Origin: Treponema saccharophilum DSM 2985
GTDB lineage: Bacteria; Spirochaetota; Spirochaetia; Treponematales; Treponemataceae
NCBI RefSeq assembly: GCF_000255555.1
Contig: NZ_AGRW01000040.1
Span: 40,624 to 104,623, forward strand
DNA length: 64,000 nucleotides
Direction: 5' to 3'
Numbering within the stretch: position 1 is the stretch's first letter; each line of letters opens with the position of its first letter. The notes below the pieces were generated by a model. The model had not been told where the DNA came from. It ran no database searches and worked only from the letters and a program-made list of their open reading frames with translations. The position numbers and the translations under genes are program-made. Positions 44,375-52,151 of this stretch are shown one piece after another.

Positions 44375-44457
44375 ACCTGTTCGACACCTTCGTTATCGCT
44401 CAGGCCGACGAGTTTTTTCAAAGTAACCTGTTCAGAAACTGAAGTTTCCGAACAGGT
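44375..44457 (+). repeat. Dispersed element A, copy 7, inside the mal operon
   Basis: ACCTGTTCGACACCTTCG, TTATCGCTCAGGCCGACG, then ACCTGTTCAGAAACTGAAG and TTTCCGAACAGGT. It lies in the 317-base gap between malE and malF, which holds no gene, so its palindromic end may set the malE:malFG ratio. Confidence 0.78.
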
Positions 44458-44546
44458 TTACTGCATCTTTTTGGACAGTCCCCATTTCTTTTCGCCGCCC
44501 GCGCTACAGCACCGCAGCGGCGAATGCGGAAAACCGCACTTTTTTG

Positions 44547-45755
44547 TTATTTGGCTGCATCCATAGCAGCGGCGGCCGTGTTCAGGTCAGTCTTGACATC
44601 GTCGCCGTCCCAGATTCCTGAGTAGGCAGAGCCCATCGCCGACCAGTATGTGTTCATCTGCGGAATCGTCGGCATCGGAATCGCATGGTATGTCTGCTCA
44701 AGGATTCCGTTGCTGAGCGGGTCGTTCGTCGTGATGTCGCGGCGCGGCGGAATCTGCTTCGTAATCTTGAACCGCTGCTCAAGGCTTGACTTTGAGGTGA
44801 GGAAGCGCGCGAATTCGGTCGCCTCGGCAGGATGCTCGCTGTATGAGCTTACGAATGCAAGGCGGACACCGGAGAACGATGTCGCGGGCTTGCTCTGCCC
44901 GGGGAACGCCGGGAGCGTCGTGATTCCGAAGTTCATTCCGAGGCGGCTCAGCGTCTCAATCATCCACGGGCCGGTGATGAGCATCGCGGCTTTTCCCTGC
45001 GTGAAGGAAGAGTTGCAGAAGTCGGCGGTCATGTCTGCCGACGGAACGTTGAGGAGCTTCTTCCTCAGGCTCTGGAAATACTGGAGTCCTTTTACGGCAG
45101 CCTCGCTGTTGATGTTGTGCTGCTTGCGGTCGTTTCCGTTTGGTCCGAAGAGCTGCGCGCCGTATGCGCTCATGAACATATAGTCGAAGTAGCTGTCCGC
45201 GACAGGCCAGACGAGCGCGTATTTGCGCTGTGTCTCGTCGTTGTAGTTCTTCGCAATTTCGGCGACTTCCTCCCATGTTTTGGGCGGAGTCTTGATGAGG
45301 TCCTTATTATAGAAGAGGGCGTATGTCTCGATTCCGAGCGGGTAGCCGTATGTCTTTCCCTTGTACTGAGAGGCGACCTGCGCCGCGTTGATGAACTGCG
45401 AGATGTATCCGCCGTCCGTATTCTCCGCGACGTGCCCGCCGTTGACGAGCGCGCCGATATGGTCGTGCGGCGCGACAAAAACGTCGGCACCGACTCCGGC
45501 CGGTCCGTCAAGCTCAATCTTCGCGCGGGCATCCGTCGATTCGACGTGCTCGTACTCAATCTTCACCTTTTTGTGCGTCTTCATGAATTCTTTTGCGGCC
45601 CACTCGATGTAGGTCTTTGCGGAATCGTCGGACTCCCACACCTTGATTACGACATTTCCGGAATTCTTCCCGCCGCGCGCCTTGCGGTCACGAGCCGCGA
45701 ACACGGTCGGAATGATGAGCGCAAGAGCAGCAGCTGCACAAACGATTTTTTTCAT
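44547..45755 (-). CDS. malE: Maltodextrin-binding protein MalE
   Basis: 402 residues with a signal peptide (IVCAAAALALIIPTVFA). Normal, unpermuted solute-binding order: VVIKVWESDDSAKTYIEWAA, DVFVAPHDHIGALVNGGHVA, YGYPLGIETYALFYNKDLI, MLITGPWMIETL and PTIPQMNTYWSAMG, all MalE-like. It delivers maltodextrins to MalFG. It is followed, after repeat A copy 7, by malF and malG. GGAGG precedes the ATG. Confidence 0.93.
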   Translation of the reverse strand: MKKIVCAAAALALIIPTVFAARDRKARGGKNSGNVVIKVWESDDSAKTYIEWAAKEFMKTHKKVKIEYEHVESTDARAKIELDGPAGVGADVFVAPHDHIGALVNGGHVAENTDGGYISQFINAAQVASQYKGKTYGYPLGIETYALFYNKDLIKTPPKTWEEVAEIAKNYNDETQRKYALVWPVADSYFDYMFMSAYGAQLFGPNGNDRKQHNINSEAAVKGLQYFQSLRKKLLNVPSADMTADFCNSSFTQGKAAMLITGPWMIETLSRLGMNFGITTLPAFPGQSKPATSFSGVRLAFVSSYSEHPAEATEFARFLTSKSSLEQRFKITKQIPPRRDITTNDPLSNGILEQTYHAIPMPTIPQMNTYWSAMGSAYSGIWDGDDVKTDLNTAAAAMDAAK

Positions 45756-45894
45756 AAAAGCCTCCTATTTTTACGGCAAGCGCCGTTTCTTATCTTTTTT
45801 TGATGGCCCGCAGGAATCCCCACCCCTCCCGCAGGCCGTTTTTTTTCACCTGATAATGGCGACCGGACATCCGCCGGGTATCTGGACTCGTTTT

Positions 45895-48633
45895 TTACTT
45901 TTTCCTGATAACCGTCATCGTGAGCGGCTCAAGCGTGAGCTTCTTTCCGGAAATCTTCACTCCGACAGGCTCCGAGATTGCCTCAGTCCCCGCCTTCTGG
46001 CAGTCGACGAGAACCTCCGCGCCCTTGAGCGACATTCCCGCCTTGACGGTAGCCTTTTTCTTTCCGGCGTTCACGGCGACAATCCAGTCCCCGTCATCCG
46101 CGCTGATGCTGTATGCGAACACGAGCGATTTGTCCGTTCCCGAAAGGAGCGTCGCGTTCTTCTTGATTTTTTTCGCGTCGGCAATCCTGAACGCGCCCGT
46201 CGATTTTCTCAGCGCGAGCAGCCCCTTCGTGAATTCGAGCACGCTCCTGTAATCGTCATCAAGCGTCCAGACAATCTGGTTGATGTTGTCGCTTGAGTCG
46301 TAGCTGTTCCTGACGAACTCGCCCACGCATTCGTTCGTCGCGAGCATCACGTTCGGCTTCGTGCGGCCGCGCTCCTGTCCGCCGTGGAGGAACGCGATTC
46401 CCTGCGCCGTCAGCGCGAGCGTGTTGCCCATCTTTATGCGCCTGATGATTTCCGCCTTCTCCTCCATCTTCGACTCGTCAAGCCCGACGTTGTGCGCAAT
46501 CAAATCGTGGAGCGTAAGACCGTCGTGGCATGTCATGTACTGGATGTTCGCGCCAGGCTGGTTCGTTCCGTAGCTTTTCGGATTTCCGAGTATGCTCCTG
46601 AACAAATCGGCGCCGTTCGTCTCCTTTCCCGTGATGAACCCGAGCCCAGTCTCGTTGAACCCGCCCGCCTTGAGCAGGTCGCGCAAATCGTCGTTGAAAA
46701 CAGCCACGCGGTCCGTTTTCCGCATGTAGCCCTGGTCCATTCCGACGGTTCCGCCCTCGCCGTTGTACATCTTCCATCCCTCGCCCTCGAAAAGGACGTG
46801 CGGGTTGATTTTCGCGCAATTCTCGTAGGCGTTCTCGACGCACTTCGCCTCCATCAAGCCCATGAGGTCGAAGCGGAACCCGTCAACTTTGTACTCGCGG
46901 ACGAAGAATTCCGTTGAGTCGCGGACTATTCTCGCCATCATCGCGCGCTCCGTCGCGGTGTCGTTTCCGCAGCCGGAATTGCTCTTGAGCTTTCCGTTCG
47001 CGTCCGTGCGGAAATAGTAGCCGGGAACGATGTCGTCGAGGAATTTCGTTATCGCCATGTGGTTGTACACGACGTCAAGGAGGACTCCCAGCCCCGCCTT
47101 GTGGCATTCGTTGACAAGCTCGCGCAGCTCCCTCACCCTGCAATACGGGTCGGCCGCGTCAGTCGCGTACCATCCCTCGGGCGTGAAGTAGTTGTGCGGG
47201 TCGTATCCCCAGTTGTAGTTGGAATTGTTGACAGCCCCGCGCGAATCGTACCGCCTGTCCGTCTCGTTGTTGTTGTAGAAGCTTAAGACCGGCATGAGCT
47301 GGACGTGCGTGATTCCAAGCTCCTTGAGGTACGGAATCTTTTCGATGAACGCGCGGTACGTTCCCTTCTCCGCTTTGACGCCGGAATCGGGGCTTATCGT
47401 AAAGTCGCGCACGGATATCTCGTAGATTATCGCGTCCTCCCTTTTCTCAAGCGGATAGTACGGAGCGTCCATGCCGCCTTCGGGAATCGCGCGGGGGCTT
47501 TTCATATCGACAATCGCGCCGCGCCCGACCGTCCCGTCGTTCTTGTACGCCGCCATCGATTTCGCGTACGGGTCGAGCGCGGTCACCGTTCCCTTCGCGT
47601 TGACGAGCGTGTAATCGTAGAACATCCCGTCCGGGTCAACCTTGTCGAACGTCGCCGACCAGACGCCCGTCGAAGCGTTCTTCGTCATCGGAACGGTAAA
47701 ATCGGGCGTCTTCGCGTCGTCCTTCCTGTAGATGTTCACCGTCGCCTTTGACGTGGTGGGCGCCCACACGCTGAACGAAGCGCTTTTCGCCGAATAGCGC
47801 GCGCCGAGCTCAACGTCAAATCCCGGAACGGTCTTTTCCGCGAGCGCGAGCGCAAGCTTCTGGCTGTTGACCTTCGCGTCGCCGAGGAAATCCTGATTTC
47901 CCACGGAAAGCGACTCGCTCACGTCTATCTTCCCGGCAAGCGTGATTGTCACGTCCTTTGCCATGTTGTCCTCCACATTTTTCGATTTGCTGTTCTCGAC
48001 GCGGGAAATCGGAACGCTTTTTCCGCCGGAAACGACCTTGAATCCGGAATTTCCCGCGCCAAGCCCGTACTCACCTGAGAGCGTGAGCGCTATTTTGTCG
48101 TCGGCGACAAGCTCCGCGGAAAGAATCGACGGGCGATACGGCATCGCGGCGTATGTGTTCCCGTCGCCGGAAAATATCGCGACTTTCCTCGACTTGCTGA
48201 TGTCCCAAACGCGGTCATCGTTGCCGTCTTTTGTCCATCCCGCGTCCTGCCGAACGATGAGCCCGACAACGCCGTCGGATGACACAGGCTTGTTCCCGCC
48301 AGTGGATGAGCCGTCGAGCTTGAAGCGCATGTATCCGATTCCGTCCTCGACTTTCCAGTCCTTCGTGTATTCCCAGTTTGCGCCGCCGTCCCCGCCGGGC
48401 ATCGCCCACATCCAGAGAGCCCACGGCTCGTATTTCTTATCCTGGCGAACGTAATAAACAACAAGCTCATCGTCGCCCGGCTTTATTTTCCCGTCAAGCG
48501 CCAAAACGGATTTCATTTCCTTTGGCGAAGCGTCCCGGAACGAACCGGGCTGCCCATGCTCGGCGGAGGCAAACACCGCCGAGAGAAATGCGCCGAAAAC
48601 CGGCAGAATCTTTTTTGCAATGCTCATTTTCAT
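45895..48633 (-). CDS. pulA: Type I pullulanase
   Basis: 912 residues with a signal peptide (ends VFASA). Order: CBM41-like domain ~45-160 (LVVYYVRQDKKYEPWALWMW, GLIVRQDAGW), a linking beta-domain, CBM48 ~295-400 (ARYSAKSASFSVWAPTTSKA), then the GH13_14 barrel with the type I marker YNWGYDPHNY. Catalytic residues: Asp ~589 in GFRFDLMGLM, Glu ~617 in FEGEGW, Asp ~702 in TCHDGLTLHD. It hydrolyses alpha-1,6 branch points in pullulan and starch. Lies between the lipoprotein and malE genes, same strand. Confidence 0.95.
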   Translation of the reverse strand: MKMSIAKKILPVFGAFLSAVFASAEHGQPGSFRDASPKEMKSVLALDGKIKPGDDELVVYYVRQDKKYEPWALWMWAMPGGDGGANWEYTKDWKVEDGIGYMRFKLDGSSTGGNKPVSSDGVVGLIVRQDAGWTKDGNDDRVWDISKSRKVAIFSGDGNTYAAMPYRPSILSAELVADDKIALTLSGEYGLGAGNSGFKVVSGGKSVPISRVENSKSKNVEDNMAKDVTITLAGKIDVSESLSVGNQDFLGDAKVNSQKLALALAEKTVPGFDVELGARYSAKSASFSVWAPTTSKATVNIYRKDDAKTPDFTVPMTKNASTGVWSATFDKVDPDGMFYDYTLVNAKGTVTALDPYAKSMAAYKNDGTVGRGAIVDMKSPRAIPEGGMDAPYYPLEKREDAIIYEISVRDFTISPDSGVKAEKGTYRAFIEKIPYLKELGITHVQLMPVLSFYNNNETDRRYDSRGAVNNSNYNWGYDPHNYFTPEGWYATDAADPYCRVRELRELVNECHKAGLGVLLDVVYNHMAITKFLDDIVPGYYFRTDANGKLKSNSGCGNDTATERAMMARIVRDSTEFFVREYKVDGFRFDLMGLMEAKCVENAYENCAKINPHVLFEGEGWKMYNGEGGTVGMDQGYMRKTDRVAVFNDDLRDLLKAGGFNETGLGFITGKETNGADLFRSILGNPKSYGTNQPGANIQYMTCHDGLTLHDLIAHNVGLDESKMEEKAEIIRRIKMGNTLALTAQGIAFLHGGQERGRTKPNVMLATNECVGEFVRNSYDSSDNINQIVWTLDDDYRSVLEFTKGLLALRKSTGAFRIADAKKIKKNATLLSGTDKSLVFAYSISADDGDWIVAVNAGKKKATVKAGMSLKGAEVLVDCQKAGTEAISEPVGVKISGKKLTLEPLTMTVIRKK

Positions 48634-48650
48634 AAATCGTCTCCTGAAAG

Positions 48651-48674
48651 GGGGAAGAGCTTTCGCTCTTCCCC
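48651..48674 (-). promoter_or_regulatory. Perfect hairpin just before the pulA ribosome-binding site
   Basis: GGGGAAGAGC pairs with GCTCTTCCCC around a GAAA tetraloop (on the - strand), ending about 6 bases from AGGAG. No U-run, so it may stabilise the processed mRNA or slow ribosome loading. The rest of the gap to 48838 holds a weaker GC hairpin. Confidence 0.6.
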
Positions 48675-48838
48675 TAAAAGAAGGCGCACCTGTTGCCGTG
48701 TGCCTGTTCCGGAAGGAAGCCTAGGAGGGTGCCCCCTTCCATGAATCCTCTTTTATTGCGGAAACCGTTACCAGATTTCCGCATCCCCGCCCGCCGGTAT
48801 GATTCGGGCGGGAAAAATTGCAAAGGTTGTTTTTACGG

Positions 48839-49297
48839 TCAGTCGGCTTCGTCGATTTTCACCGAAATCGTGTCCGCCGTTCCCCGCACCGTTATGACGT
48901 AATTCTTGCCGGCCTCAAGACCGGTGGCTTTGTTGTTGGCACCATCGCCCTGCTTGCAGTTCGCGAAGCCGCCGCCGACGGTCAAATCCGTCGCGCCAAT
49001 GTACTTCGTTGACCAATTCTTATCGGTGCAAACTCCGAACTCAAGGATTCCGTTCTCAACCCTTGACGCATCGCCCCACTCGTCGTTATCAGCGCTGAAC
49101 GTGAACTCAACAGTTCCGGTAGCGACATCCGTTTCCGTATAGGCAATCGGCAAGTATCCCTGGCTGCTGCAGAACCATCCCGGCTCGAGCAGGTCGAGCG
49201 GCTTGTCATCAGCTGTCGAGCAGCCCGCAAAGCCGATTCCGGCCGCGGCAAGGACAGCGAGCGCTTTGAGCGCGATTCCTATTTTTTTCATCTTCAT
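48839..49297 (-). CDS. Small lipoprotein of the alpha-glucan locus, possible glycan binder
   Basis: 152 residues. Lipobox GFAGC after a typical signal (LKALAVLAAAGI). The mature part is a single beta-rich domain (VATGTVEFTFSADNDEWGDA, FGVCTDKNWSTKYIGATDL, then GLEAGKNYVITVRGTADTIS), whose spacing of Trp and closing ISVKI strand recall SusE/CBM-type starch-binding repeats. That likeness is my inference. It lies 21 bases downstream of the barrel gene, on the same transcript. Confidence 0.75.
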   Translation of the reverse strand: MKMKKIGIALKALAVLAAAGIGFAGCSTADDKPLDLLEPGWFCSSQGYLPIAYTETDVATGTVEFTFSADNDEWGDASRVENGILEFGVCTDKNWSTKYIGATDLTVGGGFANCKQGDGANNKATGLEAGKNYVITVRGTADTISVKIDEAD

Positions 49298-49318
49298 TTT
49301 CCCCCTTCATTCATCCGA

Positions 49319-51445
49319 TTAGAAGTCGAACTTGAGTCCCATGCGGAGCGCCGCGTTGTGCCAGAAGTAGTCAGCATCGCTGTCGAGCGTGTAGCCGTCG
49401 AGGTTGAGCGTGTCCTGTCCGTCGCCGAACGCCTTGTAGGGGTCGACGCCGTAGACGAAGTTCGTGTAGAAGACCGTGTTGTATGACTTGCAGACCTGCT
49501 TGTTCATTCCGAGGAAGAAGCCGAACGGGTTGTCGTCGGCCGCGCTGTTGTCAACAGTGCGGAAACCGGCACCGACCTGCGCGTTGATTCCGAGCGGGAG
49601 GCCCATGTCAACGATGAGGGTGTGCAAATCGACAGATGTCTCGTTCGCGTCGTATCCGTACATGACGGCGAGAGAGTTGAGCAGTCCGTCGAGTTTCGTC
49701 TCGAAGCGCACTCCCGCTTCCTCGATGACGAACGCCTTCGCCTCGCGGCCGCCGCGTGCAAGATGGTCGGCATCTTTCGTGTTGTACTTTGTCTCAGCGT
49801 AGAAGTTGATTTTCGTGTCGTCGTCGATGATGACGTCGCCGTACGGTTTGACGTAAACGAGCGTGTTGTCCTTGTCCGCGAATGACGATGTCGAATCCTT
49901 GTTGAGCGTCTTCTCGATGTACGGGTTCACGCCGATTGAGAACATGTCGGTGGGGAACACGTGGACGTCGAACCATCCGCGCCATCTGTTCCTGTCGCCG
50001 AGGTTGTCCGTGATGTGGTCGTGGTCGTCGGCGCCCTGCTCGACATACATCATGCTCGCCTGGTTTCCTCTGTAGCGGAATCCGACAGTCGCGTCCAGAA
50101 GGTCGTTCTCATAGTAGACGTTGACGTTTGCCGCGGTGTCGTCGATTTTATTGTCAACGAACGGGTCAACAGCTCCGACATCCGAGCTTGACGGAGAGTA
50201 CAATGAAACCTTGTCCTTCTCCTCGTCGAGATAGTTTCCGTACGTATTCAAAAGTCCGTTCGCCTTCACGACAACCGGCCCGAATTTTCCCTTGTAACCG
50301 AGGATGTAGTCGTTCTCGAACACCCTGTCGAACACTTTGTCGAACTCTTTTCCGTACGCGCCGTTGTACTGGAAATCGACGTAGTGGTTGTCGAACAAGT
50401 TCGCGTTCGCGTATGCGTACAAACCGTACTGGTTTCCCGCGCGGTCAGCAGTGCGGTTCGGAGCGAACACCGCGTTGAAGTCGGAGACCGCGCCGTTCGT
50501 CGCGTTTGCGAGCGATTCCTTAACCTTGTCTCCCGTCTCCCACTGCGTGTATCCGCCGGTCGCTGAGTATCCGGCCTCCCACTCGTTGTCGATTGTCGTC
50601 CAGTTGACGTTCGAGTGCGGCGGAAGCTTCGCGTATTTGTAGCCTGTCGTGTACTTCACCCACGGGAACTCGACGCCCGTCTTGAAGTGGCCGAGGTATG
50701 TTTTCTCAGCCTCGGACGCGTTGCTGTTGAGCATGTAGAGCGGATCGAACGCAAGGTCAGTTCCGACCTCGCGCGTTCCGTCCTTAAGCTGGAGGACGTC
50801 GCGGTTGTAGAGATTGTTGAACCCGTCGTTCTCGCAGAGCGCGACCTCAACATAGACCGGAACGTGCGGAGTGACGTTTCCGCTGAATTTCCAATATGAC
50901 TTTGCTCCGATTCCCGAAGAATCCTCGCCGGCCTTCTTCTCGGTGTTGCCTTCTTTATAGTCGCTGATGTTCCACTTGTTCTGGAATCCGACCATGCTCC
51001 ATGTCTGGAATTTGATGCTCGGGCGCGGCTTCTTGGAAACGTTTCCATTTCCGGCAGCAGAAGAGGAACCATCGCTTGATGCGGAGCTCTCCACGAGAAC
51101 GTCCAAATCGGCGAGCGCGTTGTGACCGCCGAATCCGTCGTCAACCTTGTCAGGCGCGCGCATATCCTCTGTCCAGTTCTCGTCAGCAATGAATTTGTAC
51201 TTGAGAACAGTACCGGCAGGGAAAACCTGCGTAAGGGAGAATCCCTTTTCGCCTTTCGTCATGGCGATTGCGCCATCCGCCCAGTTCGTGAAGTCTCCCG
51301 CCACCTTCACTTCTGTTGCTCTGGGATTTCCGTAGAAGAACGTAACTTCCACGTTGCCATCATCGAGCTGCTTTGCCGAAATATCCGCGAAAGCCGCGGC
51401 GGAAAGCATCATCAATGAAGAAAAAAGAGCAAGACATTTTTTCAT
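49319..51445 (-). CDS. Outer-membrane beta-barrel with N-terminal glycogen/starch-binding domain
   Basis: 708 residues with a signal peptide (ends AAAFA). Residues ~25-110 are an AMPK/CBM48-type glycogen-binding domain (VEVTFFYGNPRATEVKVAGD, FTNW, GTVLKYKFIADENWTEDMRA). A Ser/Ala-rich linker (~115-130) leads to ~570 residues of alternating beta strands rich in Tyr, Phe, Asp and Asn, ending AALRMGLKFDF, the terminal aromatic of outer-membrane proteins. Probably a starch-tethering porin. First gene of the alpha-glucan operon; GGAGG precedes the ATG. Confidence 0.88.
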   Translation of the reverse strand: MKKCLALFSSLMMLSAAAFADISAKQLDDGNVEVTFFYGNPRATEVKVAGDFTNWADGAIAMTKGEKGFSLTQVFPAGTVLKYKFIADENWTEDMRAPDKVDDGFGGHNALADLDVLVESSASSDGSSSAAGNGNVSKKPRPSIKFQTWSMVGFQNKWNISDYKEGNTEKKAGEDSSGIGAKSYWKFSGNVTPHVPVYVEVALCENDGFNNLYNRDVLQLKDGTREVGTDLAFDPLYMLNSNASEAEKTYLGHFKTGVEFPWVKYTTGYKYAKLPPHSNVNWTTIDNEWEAGYSATGGYTQWETGDKVKESLANATNGAVSDFNAVFAPNRTADRAGNQYGLYAYANANLFDNHYVDFQYNGAYGKEFDKVFDRVFENDYILGYKGKFGPVVVKANGLLNTYGNYLDEEKDKVSLYSPSSSDVGAVDPFVDNKIDDTAANVNVYYENDLLDATVGFRYRGNQASMMYVEQGADDHDHITDNLGDRNRWRGWFDVHVFPTDMFSIGVNPYIEKTLNKDSTSSFADKDNTLVYVKPYGDVIIDDDTKINFYAETKYNTKDADHLARGGREAKAFVIEEAGVRFETKLDGLLNSLAVMYGYDANETSVDLHTLIVDMGLPLGINAQVGAGFRTVDNSAADDNPFGFFLGMNKQVCKSYNTVFYTNFVYGVDPYKAFGDGQDTLNLDGYTLDSDADYFWHNAALRMGLKFDF

Positions 51446-51504
51446 CTTTGTCCTCCGTTTTTTTTGAACCCGATTTGAAGCGAACTCGCTTTGCCTCGGG
51501 CTTT

Positions 51505-51542
51505 TGTAATTAAAAATTACATCCTAAAAAAAACGCGGTCAA
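51505..51542 (-). promoter_or_regulatory. Promoter of the alpha-glucan operon with overlapping palindrome
   Basis: On the - strand TTGACC, 17-bp spacer, TAATTT. The -10 box lies inside a perfect inverted repeat TGTAATT AAA AATTACA (51505-51521), placed to act as an operator. A degenerate second copy lies at about 51578. The rest of 51446-51845 is AT-rich without genes. Confidence 0.55.
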
Positions 51543-51845
51543 AAATTTTTTTATTTTTTTCATAAAAAAGTCACTTTTGTTGTAATTTTTTAAATTCATA
51601 ATACTTTTGTACAATTCAGCGTTTGTATTTGCCGTGATTTTTTCCATGATAGAAACGCTATCACGACGAATGAAATTCATCGCGCAATTTTTTGCGACAA
51701 ATGCAAATATTTTGATACGTTTTTCCGGAAATACGGAAAGCAAAAAAAACAGGCAGAGGTCGTTTTTATCTTATCAGAAAAAAATCCGCACAAATGGCAT
51801 AATCGCGCGCGCTCGTGCCCATCCGCGAACGATAAGGAGTTTCTC

Positions 51846-52023
51846 ATGATTCAAGTTTTTGGCACAAAAAAAAGCTTTGACTGCAAGGCGGCGGAACGAT
51901 TTTTCAAGGAAAGGCGGATTGCGTTCCAGTCAATCGACATAAAGGAAAAACCACTTTCCCGCGGTGAATTCGATTCCGTCGTATCGTCCCTCACCCGCTC
52001 GGAAGGCTCCAGCGCAAAGGCAA
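51846..52023 (+). pseudogene. Truncated ArsC/Spx-family thioredoxin-like gene
   Basis: The first ~59 codons match the ArsC-like family (MIQVFGTKKSFDCKAAERFF, then FQSIDIKEKPLSRGEFDSVV). Family proteins are ~115 residues; homology ends abruptly near 52023, where a GC-rich repeat begins. The frame stays open to 54101, but that part is antisense to the cyclase gene and meaningless. GGAG precedes the ATG, so the 5' end is intact. Confidence 0.75.
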
Positions 52024-52047
52024 TCTGGGAACGCCAAAAAAAACAAG

Positions 52048-52145
52048 CAACCGCCCCATGGGCACGGAAGATACGCGCCCCCGCGCGTATCGGCGCACAT
52101 TTGCTCCAACAAAGCCGAACTGGGAACGCACAAAAGACCAAGCAA
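52048..52145. repeat. GC-rich hairpin repeat C, copy 1
   Basis: Hairpin GATACGCGC, loop CCCC, GCGCGTATC (52070-52091), followed by GGCGCACATTTGC and a CAAAGCCGAACTGGGAACG tail. The same architecture recurs at 63821 and 63950. Confidence 0.75.
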
Positions 52146-52151
52146 ATGCCC

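Noticed and set aside
45780..45850. Terminator between malE and pulA
   Set aside because: The GGCC-rich inverted repeat has mismatches and its T run lies on the + strand, where no gene ends.
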